A stretch of DNA of 17,086 bases, from NCBI GenBank assembly GCA_009649835.1, contig PYCK01000196.1:1-17086 (forward strand), written 5' to 3'. This DNA is from Candidatus Methanocomedens sp. (GTDB taxonomy: Archaea > Halobacteriota > Methanosarcinia > Methanosarcinales > Methanocomedenaceae). Below the pieces are notes generated by a model. The model made no database searches, was not told where the DNA came from, and was given only the letters and a program-made list of their open reading frames with translations. The position numbers and the translations under genes are program-made. The number at the start of each line of letters is the position of its first letter. Position 1 is the stretch's first letter. Shown piece after piece: positions 7,158-14,099 of this stretch.

Positions 7158-8447
7158 CTACTCGCCGGACCCAAGCAGCCATTTCCAGATAGGAATATAC
7201 GTTATCCCGTCTTCGGATTTATCAACATTCCTTGTAAGCAGGATTAATTCTGAAACTCTACCCTGAAAGTTCTCTTTAAATTCAAGCAATGCTTTAATCT
7301 CTCTTTCATCTATAACATCACTGTAAGTAACATTAACTCCCATCAGGGTATTGTCCTTATTCTTTACAACAAAATCCACTTCTCTGCGACCTTTCCAGTA
7401 ATATACATCCAGATTTCTTCTTTTGAGTTCGATGAAAGCGCTGTTCTCTGCAAGTTTACCTTCATCAGATGAAAACTTAAAAGATGCCGCATTCCTGAGA
7501 CCATTATCAATGCAATATATTTTTCTCGGTTTCTGGATGGCTAATGACGTTTTTATGGAATACGAAAAAAAGTTAAGTTGATAGATAAGATACGCCTGTT
7601 CCAAATATCGGAGATATTCCTTTACACTGCTTACAGACAGCCCTATCGCTTTTGATATTTTCATGTAGCTCAACAGGGCTGAGATATTTGTAAGGGCATA
7701 GTTAGCCAGCTCGATCAACTTTGAACTTTCCCTTATTTTTTTTCCCACTACGATATCCCGCAGTAAAATGCTGTCAAAATATTCATTTAGCCGCATGTGA
7801 TTTATATCAACATCAGTCTCCAGGACAACTTCGGGAAACCCCCCATTGTTCAGGTAGTTCAAGAAATGGTGAACAACTTCACTTCTTTGCACATCAGTAT
7901 CTTTAAGCTCAAATTCCATAAATCCCAGATATTCATTGAACGATAAAGGATAGACAGTCTTTGAGATAACCCTGCCTGTTAACAATGTTGACATCTTGTC
8001 AGAAAGCATCGTACTGTTTGAACCAGTTATAACGAATTTAATATCAATGTCATATAGATCATAATATTTTTTTAGCCATTTTTCCCAGTTTTCTATGTTC
8101 TGGATCTCGTCCAAAAATATGTACTTACGACCGGATGGATTGTTTATCTCGATATAGTTCTCGAAAATACTGTCAAGTATGCTGATACTTTTATCTTCGA
8201 AAGGTTCATCCAGATTGAAATACAGTATATTTGTCGGAGCAATCCCGTTCTCGATCAGGTGATCAATTATCTGGAATTGTATTGTTGATTTTCCACATCT
8301 GCGTACTCCGGTTATGCAGATAATCTCTTTTATGTTCAGCAGCTTTGTAATCCAGCCAAGTGTTTCAGGTCTTGCAATACGTTTTTTTGTTTCAGGGACC
8401 TTACCATATAGCCACCATGGATTCCATCGTTTTACAATTTCCTTCAT
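7158..8447 (-). CDS. AAA+ ATPase with C-terminal DUF4143 domain
   Basis: A complete 429-residue member of the AAA_14/DUF4143 family, widespread in archaea and bacteria and often in variable regions. Walker A GVRRCGKST is at 47-55, Walker B YIFLDEIQ at 109-116, and a sensor-like TGSNS at 141-145. The C-terminal half holds DUF4143, ending in a nuclease-like element with YYWKGRREVDFVV, which resembles the E...D-hydrophobic core of PD-(D/E)XK folds. Biological role is not established for the family; roles in DNA processing or mobile-element biology have been suggested. It runs convergent to tRNA-Trp, ending 90 bases from it. A TATA box about 27 bases before the ATG and no Shine-Dalgarno point to a leaderless transcript. 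A perfect palindrome lies directly behind the TATA box and may regulate it. Confidence 0.92.
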   Translation of the reverse strand: MKEIVKRWNPWWLYGKVPETKKRIARPETLGWITKLLNIKEIICITGVRRCGKSTIQFQIIDHLIENGIAPTNILYFNLDEPFEDKSISILDSIFENYIEINNPSGRKYIFLDEIQNIENWEKWLKKYYDLYDIDIKFVITGSNSTMLSDKMSTLLTGRVISKTVYPLSFNEYLGFMEFELKDTDVQRSEVVHHFLNYLNNGGFPEVVLETDVDINHMRLNEYFDSILLRDIVVGKKIRESSKLIELANYALTNISALLSYMKISKAIGLSVSSVKEYLRYLEQAYLIYQLNFFSYSIKTSLAIQKPRKIYCIDNGLRNAASFKFSSDEGKLAENSAFIELKRRNLDVYYWKGRREVDFVVKNKDNTLMGVNVTYSDVIDEREIKALLEFKENFQGRVSELILLTRNVDKSEDGITYIPIWKWLLGSGE

Positions 8448-8470
8448 ATCATCATATTTAGTATTGTATT

Positions 8471-8478
8471 AAATAAAA
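8471..8478 (-). promoter_or_regulatory. TATA box of the DUF4143 ATPase gene
   Basis: On the minus strand this reads TTTTATTT, centred about 27 bases before the ATG at 8447. It overlaps the near edge of the 26-bp palindrome by three bases, so a protein bound there would block TBP/TFB. Confidence 0.55.
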
Positions 8479-8501
8479 CCTTCCATTATAATGGAAGGTT
8501 T
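8476..8501. promoter_or_regulatory. perfect 26-bp palindrome, candidate operator
   Basis: The half AAACCTTCCATTA (8476-8488) is followed without spacer by its exact reverse complement (8489-8501). It overlaps the TATA box of the divergently oriented ATPase gene. It is too long to expect by chance. It also forms the start of the tandem repeats at 8489-8554. It could be an operator or, less likely, a transposon-end or replication element. Confidence 0.6.
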
Positions 8502-8554
8502 GTAGTGAAGGTCACCTATCGTAATAGAAGGTTTGTGGCATATATCACCTATCG
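8489..8554. repeat. 33-bp tandem repeat, two full copies plus a partial third
   Basis: Copies at 8489-8521 and 8522-8554 share TAATRGAAGGTTTGTRG at the start and TCACCTATCG at the end. A third copy begins TAATGGAA at 8555 and then breaks off. The repeated block begins with the right half of the adjacent palindrome. This could be an iteron-like array of single binding half-sites upstream of the ATPase promoter. Confidence 0.6.
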
Positions 8555-8696
8555 TAATGGAATAATAACTCGATATTGATACACCATAATGGCTGTGATG
8601 GCACATGTGTTCGGTCGTGCACGTACAACACATCCCCTATGCCTCACCCACCGTTTACACATTAAGGCATTGTTCTTTAATTTCAAACAAGTATAG

Positions 8697-8705
8697 ATAT
8701 ATAAA
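8697..8705 (+). promoter_or_regulatory. TATA box of the small membrane protein gene
   Basis: ATATATAAA is centred 28 bases before the ATG at 8729, fitting a leaderless transcript. It is the best TATA match in the region and probably drives the whole downstream gene run. Confidence 0.6.
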
Positions 8706-8728
8706 CACATAGTGCCATCAATTATAAC

Positions 8729-8896
8729 ATGAAATCAGGTGTTCGCGATATTATCCTCATAGTGCTTTCAATTGTACTGGCGATGGTTATTGGGCCATAT
8801 ATCATGATACTGGTTGGTGGGGTCATCAGGATAGTGGTAATAATCGCGCTGGCGTACATACTTTTCATTGTTTTGAAACAATTGACAAAAGGATAG
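8729..8896 (+). CDS. small two-helix membrane protein, unknown function
   Basis: A 55-residue frame, MKSGVRDIILIVLSIVLAMV onward, ends with TAG at 8894. It has two hydrophobic spans at about 7-30 and 34-49, joined by a short turn with one arginine, and a short polar tail KQLTKG. The TATA box at the exact leaderless distance, the codon pattern and the position 51 bases before the AAA+ gene support it as a real gene. A similarly small membrane protein could anchor or regulate the following ATPase, but that is speculation. No family was recognised. Confidence 0.65.
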   Translation: MKSGVRDIILIVLSIVLAMVIGPYIMILVGGVIRIVVIIALAYILFIVLKQLTKG

Positions 8897-8947
8897 TGGG
8901 ATAGATTTAATAATAGCCCGACCAATTGGAAAATCGAGGAACTAAAC

Positions 8948-10063
8948 TTGCGTTCAATCCAGCGTTTAAATAAGAAAACCAGTACCAAGTCCCACATAGA
9001 ACAGGTAGGGGACGGCGCACGGTACGTGGTCTTGAAACCAGCGGGATACCCGTTACGAAGCCAGCTTCACGAATATCCCGAGATATCCGAAACCAGTGTT
9101 TTCGAGTTCTATGCCCGTGAGCAGTGGAGTGGTTTTGTGGTAGAGTCAGGTGAATATCTATTTGACCGCAGGATGTTCCCTGATTTTGCGTTCAAGGTAA
9201 TAGATGTGGTACCCGAAGGTAGTGTAATCAGCAACTCAACAATGTTTGTAGTAGATGACATCAAGACAGAAGAGTTAATGCCCGAGATGTTCAGCGAAAT
9301 GAATTTTAAAGATGTGATAGGTCAGGATGGGGCCAAACGTAAGTGCAGGCTTATCATGAAGTTCCTTGACGATCCTGATGGTTTTGGCAACTGGGCTCCC
9401 AGGAATGTACTCTTCTACGGCCCCTCAGGTACAGGTAAGACCATGCTGGCAAAAGCACTGGCAAATGAATCCGAAGTCCCCATCATTCCAATAAAGGCCA
9501 CACAACTTATCGGTGAGTTCGTAGGTGACGGTGCCAGGCAACTGCACTCACTATATGACAGGGCAGAAGAACTGGGACCCTGTATAATCTTCATTGATGA
9601 AGTGGATGCTATTGCCCTGGACAGGCGCTTCCAGGAGTTAAGAGGGGATGTGATAGAGATTGTCAATGCACTGCTTACAGAGATGGACGGCGTGGAAAAG
9701 CGGGAAGGAGTATGCACCATAGCTGCCACAAACAGGGTAGAGTCCCTGGATACTGCCGTAAGGAGCCGCTTCGAGGAGGAGATAGAGTTCATCATGCCGG
9801 ATAAGGATGAAAGGCTGGCCATACTCAATTCCAATATATCATCCTTCCCTATTGCACTGGAAAGTGATATAAATATCAAGTTGCTTGCCGAACGGACACA
9901 TGGTATGTCGGGCCGTGACCTTGTCGAAAAAGTGTTGAAGACCGCCCTTCATGCCGCCATTATCGAGGACAGCCAGGTAACGAACCAGCACCTTGACGAT
10001 GCTATCAAGAGAGTAGAGGGTTCAAATCCTTTCAAGAACTCTGATGAAGGAATGTTCAGATAG
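8948..10063 (+). CDS. AAA+ ATPase, proteasome/Cdc48-like subfamily
   Basis: A 371-residue single-ring-type AAA+ protein, resembling the archaeal COG1223 group. An N-terminal beta-rich domain at about 20-105 (FAFKVIDVVPEGSVISNSTMF) precedes the ATPase module. Walker A is GPSGTGKT at 158-165, Walker B IIFIDEVDA at 213-221, sensor 1 AATN at 259-262, arginine finger region VRSRFE at 271-276, and sensor 2 GMSGRDL at 319-325. It is expected to remodel or unfold protein substrates; the substrate is unknown. The start is TTG at 8948, with GAGG at 8936-8939 as ribosome-binding site; no in-frame ATG lies near enough. The methyltransferase gene follows after five bases, so the two are very likely co-transcribed. 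Confidence 0.9.
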   Translation: MRSIQRLNKKTSTKSHIEQVGDGARYVVLKPAGYPLRSQLHEYPEISETSVFEFYAREQWSGFVVESGEYLFDRRMFPDFAFKVIDVVPEGSVISNSTMFVVDDIKTEELMPEMFSEMNFKDVIGQDGAKRKCRLIMKFLDDPDGFGNWAPRNVLFYGPSGTGKTMLAKALANESEVPIIPIKATQLIGEFVGDGARQLHSLYDRAEELGPCIIFIDEVDAIALDRRFQELRGDVIEIVNALLTEMDGVEKREGVCTIAATNRVESLDTAVRSRFEEEIEFIMPDKDERLAILNSNISSFPIALESDINIKLLAERTHGMSGRDLVEKVLKTALHAAIIEDSQVTNQHLDDAIKRVEGSNPFKNSDEGMFR

Positions 10064-10068
10064 GGCAG

Positions 10069-10662
10069 ATGAAACAAAGACAACTGGAGATACTTTTAGA
10101 ACAGGTGGCAGTCTTTGAGTCACCTTCACCGTCCCTTGAACAGTACACCACTCCGGCAACCATTGCTGCCGAACTCCTGTATTTTGCCTTGATGAAGGGT
10201 GACCTTGTGGATACTGTTTATGACCTGGGATGCGGGACCGGTATCCTGGCCATTGGTGCGGCCCTGGTGGATGCACCCACTGTTGTTGGATTTGATATAG
10301 ACATGGATGCATTGATAACGGCCAGGCAAAGTGCAAAAAAGCTGGGCGTGGATGTGGAGTTCGTGTGCTCCGGTATCCAGGATGTGCCTGGCAGGGCCCA
10401 TACTGTGATCATGAACCCTCCTTTTGGTGCACAGGTAAGGGGGAATGACAGGCCATTTTTAGTTCGGGCGCTTGAAGTGGCGGATGTGATATATTCCATC
10501 CACAATGAAGGAAGTTATGAGTTCATCAAAAAGTTCATTAGTCCTGCGGTCATTACAGACCGGTATAAAGTCGGTTTTCCTTTAAGACGAACGTTTAAGT
10601 TCCACAAAAAGGATATTGAAGTTGTTAATGTAGAAATATACCGGATAGAAAACATGTCCTGA
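10069..10662 (+). CDS. METTL5-like N6-adenine RNA methyltransferase
   Basis: A 197-residue class I SAM-dependent methyltransferase. An N-terminal EQYTTPATIAAELL (24-37) and SAM-binding DLGCGTG (52-58) are followed by the catalytic NPPFG at 116-120, the motif for methylating an exocyclic adenine amine. Eukaryotic METTL5, which shares this layout, modifies one adenine in the decoding region of small-subunit rRNA. An equivalent rRNA target is the best guess here. It lies between an AAA+ ATPase (5-base gap) and exosome csl4, a grouping typical for archaea, where the same block often also holds dph2. The earlier label for such genes, generic DNA methylase, is less likely given this context. Confidence 0.9.
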   Translation: MKQRQLEILLEQVAVFESPSPSLEQYTTPATIAAELLYFALMKGDLVDTVYDLGCGTGILAIGAALVDAPTVVGFDIDMDALITARQSAKKLGVDVEFVCSGIQDVPGRAHTVIMNPPFGAQVRGNDRPFLVRALEVADVIYSIHNEGSYEFIKKFISPAVITDRYKVGFPLRRTFKFHKKDIEVVNVEIYRIENMS

Positions 10663-10691
10663 TTGGAAGACCATTACCAGCTAACCTTTAT

Positions 10692-11537
10692 TTGAAGATA
10701 AGATTGGTCAAGGATGTCCGGACATCAAAATCACTACGAGGGATTATCATTAGAATCAAGAGGAAAAAGTCAGTATCACGCAGGAAATTGGGAACAACTA
10801 CTACTGCGGTAGATATGGAAGTACAGGAAGAGGTTTCCAGTGAAGAGGGAGAAATGGTGGAAGAAGTAGAAAAGGTGAAAGGGGTAGAAAAATTGGAAGA
10901 CGAATCCATTGAGGTCCCTGGAAAACCGAAAATTCCAGCAAAACCTGCAGAGGTGCAGGAAACCGGGGAGTTCGTACTACCTGGGGATATGATCGGGACA
11001 GCAGAGGAATTCATTTCCAACAATAATACTTTCAAATATGGTGGGAATATTTATTCTTCGGCCACAGGCCAGGTCAGGATCAACAACAAAACCCGTGCCA
11101 TTTCAGTGGTTCCAAAGACTGATATACCGCCCATGATAAGAAATGGTGACGTGGTCATAGGCCGCGTGAATGACCTCAGGAGTTCGGTGGCCCTTGTGGA
11201 GATCGCCATGTTAGAAGGCAAAGGCGAGAGGGAAATTGTAAATATCCAGCCCGCTGCCATACATGTGTCCAATGTAAAGGACAGTTATGTTAAGTCGCTG
11301 GATTATGAGTTCAGCCCCTTTGATCTTGTCAGGGCAAAGGTAATTGACGTGAAAGCCATGAGGCTGAGCACATCCGGTAACAATTTAGGTGTGATCAAGG
11401 CATACTGCAGCAAGTGTAATGTTGACATGGAAAAACAGTCAAATAACGGGAATAAGGGAAGTAAGTTGAAATGTCCTGTCTGCGGGAATATTGAATCGAG
11501 AAAGCTGGCTGCGAACTATGGCATTTTTTCCACATGA
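10692..11537 (+). CDS. csl4: exosome RNA-binding cap protein Csl4
   Basis: Csl4 caps the archaeal exosome and helps select RNA substrates for 3'-5' decay and tailing. The family start-like segment EFVLPGDMIGTAEEF lies at residues 93-107, the S1 RNA-binding domain at about 145-225 (NGDVVIGRVNDLRSS), and the zinc ribbon at C239, C242, C261 and C264. The open frame from TTG 10692 adds about 90 residues: a basic stretch (RIKRKKSVSRRK, 21-32), then an acidic run of Glu-Val-Lys. That tail is longer than in most homologues, so the true start is uncertain. ATG 10815 or ATG 10854 (behind GAGGGAG at 10846-10852) are good alternatives. rpoL follows after 11 bases. Confidence 0.9.
   Translation: MKIRLVKDVRTSKSLRGIIIRIKRKKSVSRRKLGTTTTAVDMEVQEEVSSEEGEMVEEVEKVKGVEKLEDESIEVPGKPKIPAKPAEVQETGEFVLPGDMIGTAEEFISNNNTFKYGGNIYSSATGQVRINNKTRAISVVPKTDIPPMIRNGDVVIGRVNDLRSSVALVEIAMLEGKGEREIVNIQPAAIHVSNVKDSYVKSLDYEFSPFDLVRAKVIDVKAMRLSTSGNNLGVIKAYCSKCNVDMEKQSNNGNKGSKLKCPVCGNIESRKLAANYGIFST
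10713..10726. promoter_or_regulatory. 14-bp perfect palindrome near csl4 start
   Basis: GATGTCCGGACATC is fully self-complementary. It lies about 25-35 bases after a TATA-like ACCTTTAT (10684-10691), near the expected transcription start of a promoter there. If csl4 begins at an internal ATG, it sits in the leader; if it begins at TTG 10692, it is inside the coding region. It is a candidate operator only. Confidence 0.3.
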
Positions 11538-11548
11538 GGGGATAGAAA

Positions 11549-11827
11549 ATGAAACTTAAAGTTATTGATAAAACAGATACTGAGGTCAGGATTGAGATCG
11601 GTGACGAAAGTCATACATTGCTGAACAGTTTGAAGACACTGCTGCTGAATGACCCCAGGGTGGAACTGGCAACATACCATATTGAACATCCTACCATCAC
11701 CGAACCTATCCTGTTTGTGAAAACAAAGGATGTGGACCCTATCGTTGCCATTAAAGAGGCATCCGACAGGCTTGTTGAGGTCTTCGAAGAGTTCAAGAAC
11801 GTTTTTAATGATAAAGCCAGCATGTAA
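11549..11827 (+). CDS. rpoL: DNA-directed RNA polymerase subunit L (Rpo11)
   Basis: A 92-residue Rpo11/RpoL, the archaeal counterpart of eukaryotic RPB11 and of one half of the bacterial alpha dimer. It pairs with subunit D at the base of the polymerase assembly. The core HTLLNSLKTLLLNDPRVELATY is the family signature, and the long C-terminal helix is present. A Shine-Dalgarno-like GAGGGGAT is present at 11536-11543. It follows csl4 by 11 bases and precedes DUF99 by three, so it is translated from a polycistronic message. Full length, no oddities. Confidence 0.96.
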   Translation: MKLKVIDKTDTEVRIEIGDESHTLLNSLKTLLLNDPRVELATYHIEHPTITEPILFVKTKDVDPIVAIKEASDRLVEVFEEFKNVFNDKASM

Positions 11828-11830
11828 TTT

Positions 11831-12409
11831 ATGCACATCAAGCCCGAGATAAGGATTATTGGTATCGACGATTCATCATTACATACCGACCGGGTGATGA
11901 TCGTTGGTGCTGTGTTCAGGGGAGGTGAATGGCTTGACGGTGTGCTGCGCTCCCACATCACTAAAGACGGTACTGATGCCACTGATACCATAATCAGGAT
12001 GGTGACAAAGAGCAAGCATTTCGGGCAGGTAAGGGTGCTGATGCTGGATGGCATCACTTATGCGGGTTTTAATGTTGTTGATATTACGGCAGTATTTGAG
12101 AAAAGCGGTATTCCCGTTATCGTGGTGATGCGTGACTATCCCGACCTTGACCGCATCCGGGCCGCCCTGGAGCACCTGAGCGACCCCGGGCCCAGGTGGG
12201 ATGTCATAAAACGGGCGGGCGAGATACATAAGGTTACAACCCGCGAGGGTGGGAATCCGGTCTATTTGCAGCGCTGTGGAATAGAGCTGGAGGATGCCAG
12301 GGAGATCGTGCGGATGTCCTCTACTCACAGCAATATCCCGGAACCACTGCGGGCGGCGCATCTTATTGCCACTGGTATCGTGTGCGGGGAATCCACAGGT
12401 AAGGCGTGA
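11831..12409 (+). CDS. DUF99 (UPF0215) family protein
   Basis: A 192-residue archaeal DUF99 protein. The family is related by fold to endonuclease V and the RNase H-like nucleases, but no activity has been fixed. Visible landmarks are GIDDSSL at 11-17, with adjacent acidic residues at the position of a nuclease metal ligand, VLMLDGITYAGFNVVD near 73-88, and a C-terminal PEPLRAAHLIATGI. It starts three bases after the rpoL stop with no room for a separate promoter, so it belongs to the same operon. A role in RNA or DNA processing is inferred from fold and company only. Confidence 0.88.
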   Translation: MHIKPEIRIIGIDDSSLHTDRVMIVGAVFRGGEWLDGVLRSHITKDGTDATDTIIRMVTKSKHFGQVRVLMLDGITYAGFNVVDITAVFEKSGIPVIVVMRDYPDLDRIRAALEHLSDPGPRWDVIKRAGEIHKVTTREGGNPVYLQRCGIELEDAREIVRMSSTHSNIPEPLRAAHLIATGIVCGESTGKA

Positions 12410-12412
12410 AGT

Positions 12413-12454
12413 CGTGACCCTGGCAACGTGACCTTGTCATCGTGACCTTGACAT
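12413..12454. repeat. 14-nt tandem repeat, three copies, in a convergent gap
   Basis: CGTGACCCTGGCAA, CGTGACCTTGTCAT and CGTGACCTTGACAT lie end to end. Together they fill all but three bases of the 45-base space between the stop of DUF99 (plus) and the stop of the Dph6-like gene (minus). No hairpin or T-run is evident, so it is not an obvious terminator. Confidence 0.75.
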
Positions 12455-13147
12455 TTATTTTTCTTCCACTTCAAATTGTGAGACATCCAGGAACCAGTAT
12501 CCGTCTTCCAGTATCTTCTCGCTTTCCACGATCTTCAACCTGTGCCTGAATAACGGACCGTCAATGACAAAGGTGTGGAACTCACCGTCCTCGCCGCATG
12601 GGTCAATGGCACTGTTGTACCTGTGAAGGTCTCTTACAAATTTGTGGTCTATAGTGCGTCCCAGCCACTCCTTGCCAAGCAGACCGGCTTTCACACTGAC
12701 TATTATGGTCTTAAACCCGGAATCTACCAGATCTGATATGATCTGCTCAGAATTACGCTTCCACAGCGGCATTATTAGCTTTACACCCAGGTCATTGCAT
12801 ATTCTGTCCACAAGGTTGTCATGGGTCTGGATATGCCCGAACACTGCGCCTTCTATTGCCGCATTGTTGTCATTCAATTCCTGTACAACTTTCTTGAATT
12901 CCTGTTCGTAGGATACAAAGTCTGTCAGTATGGACGGGATTCCAGTGGCTTGCATCTGGGCAGACAGGAGTTTAGGATTGATGGTATGGGAGCCTTTCTT
13001 TTTTGTGTCCCTGAAATTCAGGAGATGGGTTACATTGAAACCGTCTGACATGGCCCGGTAGCATGATAGGCAGCCGTCCTTCCCGCCTGTCCATGAAACC
13101 ACGACGTTGGATTTTGGTTTTGGTTCCAAGGTGGTTATGGGATTCAT
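12455..13147 (-). CDS. ATP-PP-loop diphthine--ammonia ligase-like protein (Dph6/DUF71)
   Basis: A 230-residue PP-loop ATPase. The nucleotide-binding motif SWTGGKDG is at 18-25, and the C-terminal CGEDGEFHTFVIDGPLF is the family hallmark. Dph6 uses ATP and ammonium to amidate diphthine, the last step of diphthamide on elongation factor 2. Archaea also have paralogues of this fold with other tasks, so the exact reaction is not certain. The location next to a METTL5/csl4 block, which in relatives often includes dph2, supports the diphthamide assignment. The start ATG is preceded by a T-rich minus-strand upstream region; no strong Shine-Dalgarno was seen. The gene is convergent with DUF99. Confidence 0.85.
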   Translation of the reverse strand: MNPITTLEPKPKSNVVVSWTGGKDGCLSCYRAMSDGFNVTHLLNFRDTKKKGSHTINPKLLSAQMQATGIPSILTDFVSYEQEFKKVVQELNDNNAAIEGAVFGHIQTHDNLVDRICNDLGVKLIMPLWKRNSEQIISDLVDSGFKTIIVSVKAGLLGKEWLGRTIDHKFVRDLHRYNSAIDPCGEDGEFHTFVIDGPLFRHRLKIVESEKILEDGYWFLDVSQFEVEEK

Positions 13148-13212
13148 TTTTGAGGTATGATTGATATTTTAGAACGGTCCTGATCAATAAAAATCGGTAA
13201 AAAGAAATCCTC

Positions 13213-13710
13213 TCACTCATATATCAGCATTTGATCAGTTACTTCAAAATATTTATCAGCAGCTGAGATCAACTCTGGTCTTGTATTTTCAATAAATGAT
13301 ACTATTTCGACTTTCACGCCTTTGGATTGAAGTGCATAGACAAGTGGTACAAAGTCACTGTCGCCTGTTAAGATTACCATAACATCTACTTTATCGGCAA
13401 GCGAAAAAGCATCGATTGCAATTTGCATATCCCAATCTGCTTTGATGGAACCGTCAGGAAGTCTTCTGGGTGTTTTGGATTTTACTTCAAAACCAAGATT
13501 TTCCATAAATTGAACAAATTTTGACTGGTCTATTCCTTCGGGCGAGACGTTGTATATGATTGCCCTGGTAATTTCCCTTGATATCATTGAATCTATGACT
13601 ACACTATAGTCCGGCTTTGCGCCCCTTGCTTTTGCTGATAAGTATATGTTCTGTCCATCGATGAGGATGGCTGTTCTTTGTCTGAATTTGTTTTCATCTT
13701 TTTGATACAT
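13213..13710 (-). CDS. NYN-domain (LabA-like, PIN-fold) predicted RNase
   Basis: A 165-residue single-domain NYN protein. The acidic metal-binding positions typical of PIN-like nucleases are present: D18 in LIDGQNIY, D92 and D94 in KADWDMQIAIDA, and D117/D119 in LTGDSDFVPLV. Such proteins are predicted to cleave RNA; bacterial and archaeal targets are mostly unknown. There is no antitoxin-like partner directly adjacent, so a toxin-antitoxin role is not supported. It lies 65 bases upstream of the Dph6-like gene on the same strand and could share its transcript. A TATA-like AGTATAAATT (minus strand, near 13744-13753) lies about 37 bases before the ATG. Confidence 0.9.
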   Translation of the reverse strand: MYQKDENKFRQRTAILIDGQNIYLSAKARGAKPDYSVVIDSMISREITRAIIYNVSPEGIDQSKFVQFMENLGFEVKSKTPRRLPDGSIKADWDMQIAIDAFSLADKVDVMVILTGDSDFVPLVYALQSKGVKVEIVSFIENTRPELISAADKYFEVTDQMLIYE

Positions 13711-13934
13711 AGGAATGCCTGAGTTGTTTATATTCCTCGGACTAATTTATACTTTATGTATCGGTTTGATATTTATTTTGTAAAGCAGGTATTGGGTAAT
13801 GACATGCCAGTGTGTGATGTGATATGGATTTTTGTGCAAGTATAGAGGACCGCAGAACAATGAATGGCACTTTTCAGCTATGGATATCATCCAGATTTTA
13901 ACAGACAGAGAGACCCCATTCTCGGTTCCAACCG

Positions 13935-13951
13935 GGGTACAATTTGTACCC
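13935..13951. promoter_or_regulatory. palindromic operator, site A
   Basis: GGGTACA-ATT-TGTACCC is a near-perfect inverted repeat. Counting one further base on each side, the arms GGGGTACAA and TTGTACCCC are exact around a single T. It matches site B at 14 of 17 positions. Confidence 0.65.
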
Positions 13952-14033
13952 CCCTTGAACTCATAACTCTCCATTGAAAATTAAGGGTGAATAAAAGCTA
14001 CAATAAACCTAACAAATACGAAGAAAATCACAT

Positions 14034-14050
14034 GGTTACAGTTTGTAACC
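14034..14050. promoter_or_regulatory. palindromic operator, site B
   Basis: GGTTACA-GTT-TGTAACC has exact 7-base arms. It ends four bases before a TATA-like TTAAATT, where a bound repressor or activator would touch the promoter of the gene at 14100. Its centre is 99 bases from that of site A. Confidence 0.65.
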
Positions 14051-14099
14051 AACTTAAATTGTTATCAAGAAATAGTAAATAAGTCAGTCAAACGTTGCG

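Larger units (their letters stand above)
13711..14099. other. 389-bp divergent intergenic region with two operators
   Basis: No convincing gene lies here. A 75-codon minus frame at 13747-13974 has no recognisable features. The stretch holds the minus-strand promoter of the NYN gene on its left. On its right are two related 17-bp palindromes and a TATA-like TTAAATT (about 14054-14060) before the small plus-strand gene at 14100. Confidence 0.6.

Noticed and set aside
6971..7192. 73-codon plus frame running through tRNA-Trp
   Set aside because: It overlaps the intron and second exon of a well-supported tRNA; chance frame.
8489..8562. CRISPR array
   Set aside because: The copies are directly adjacent without unique spacers and there are no cas genes.
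8605..8633. ATGTGTT/AACACAT inverted repeat around a GTGCAC-containing loop
   Set aside because: A seven-base arm with a 15-base loop can occur by chance, and no gene or T-run is associated.
13747..13974. 75-codon minus-strand frame in the gap upstream of the NYN gene
   Set aside because: No motif, and its sequence crosses operator site A. Composition is that of non-coding DNA.
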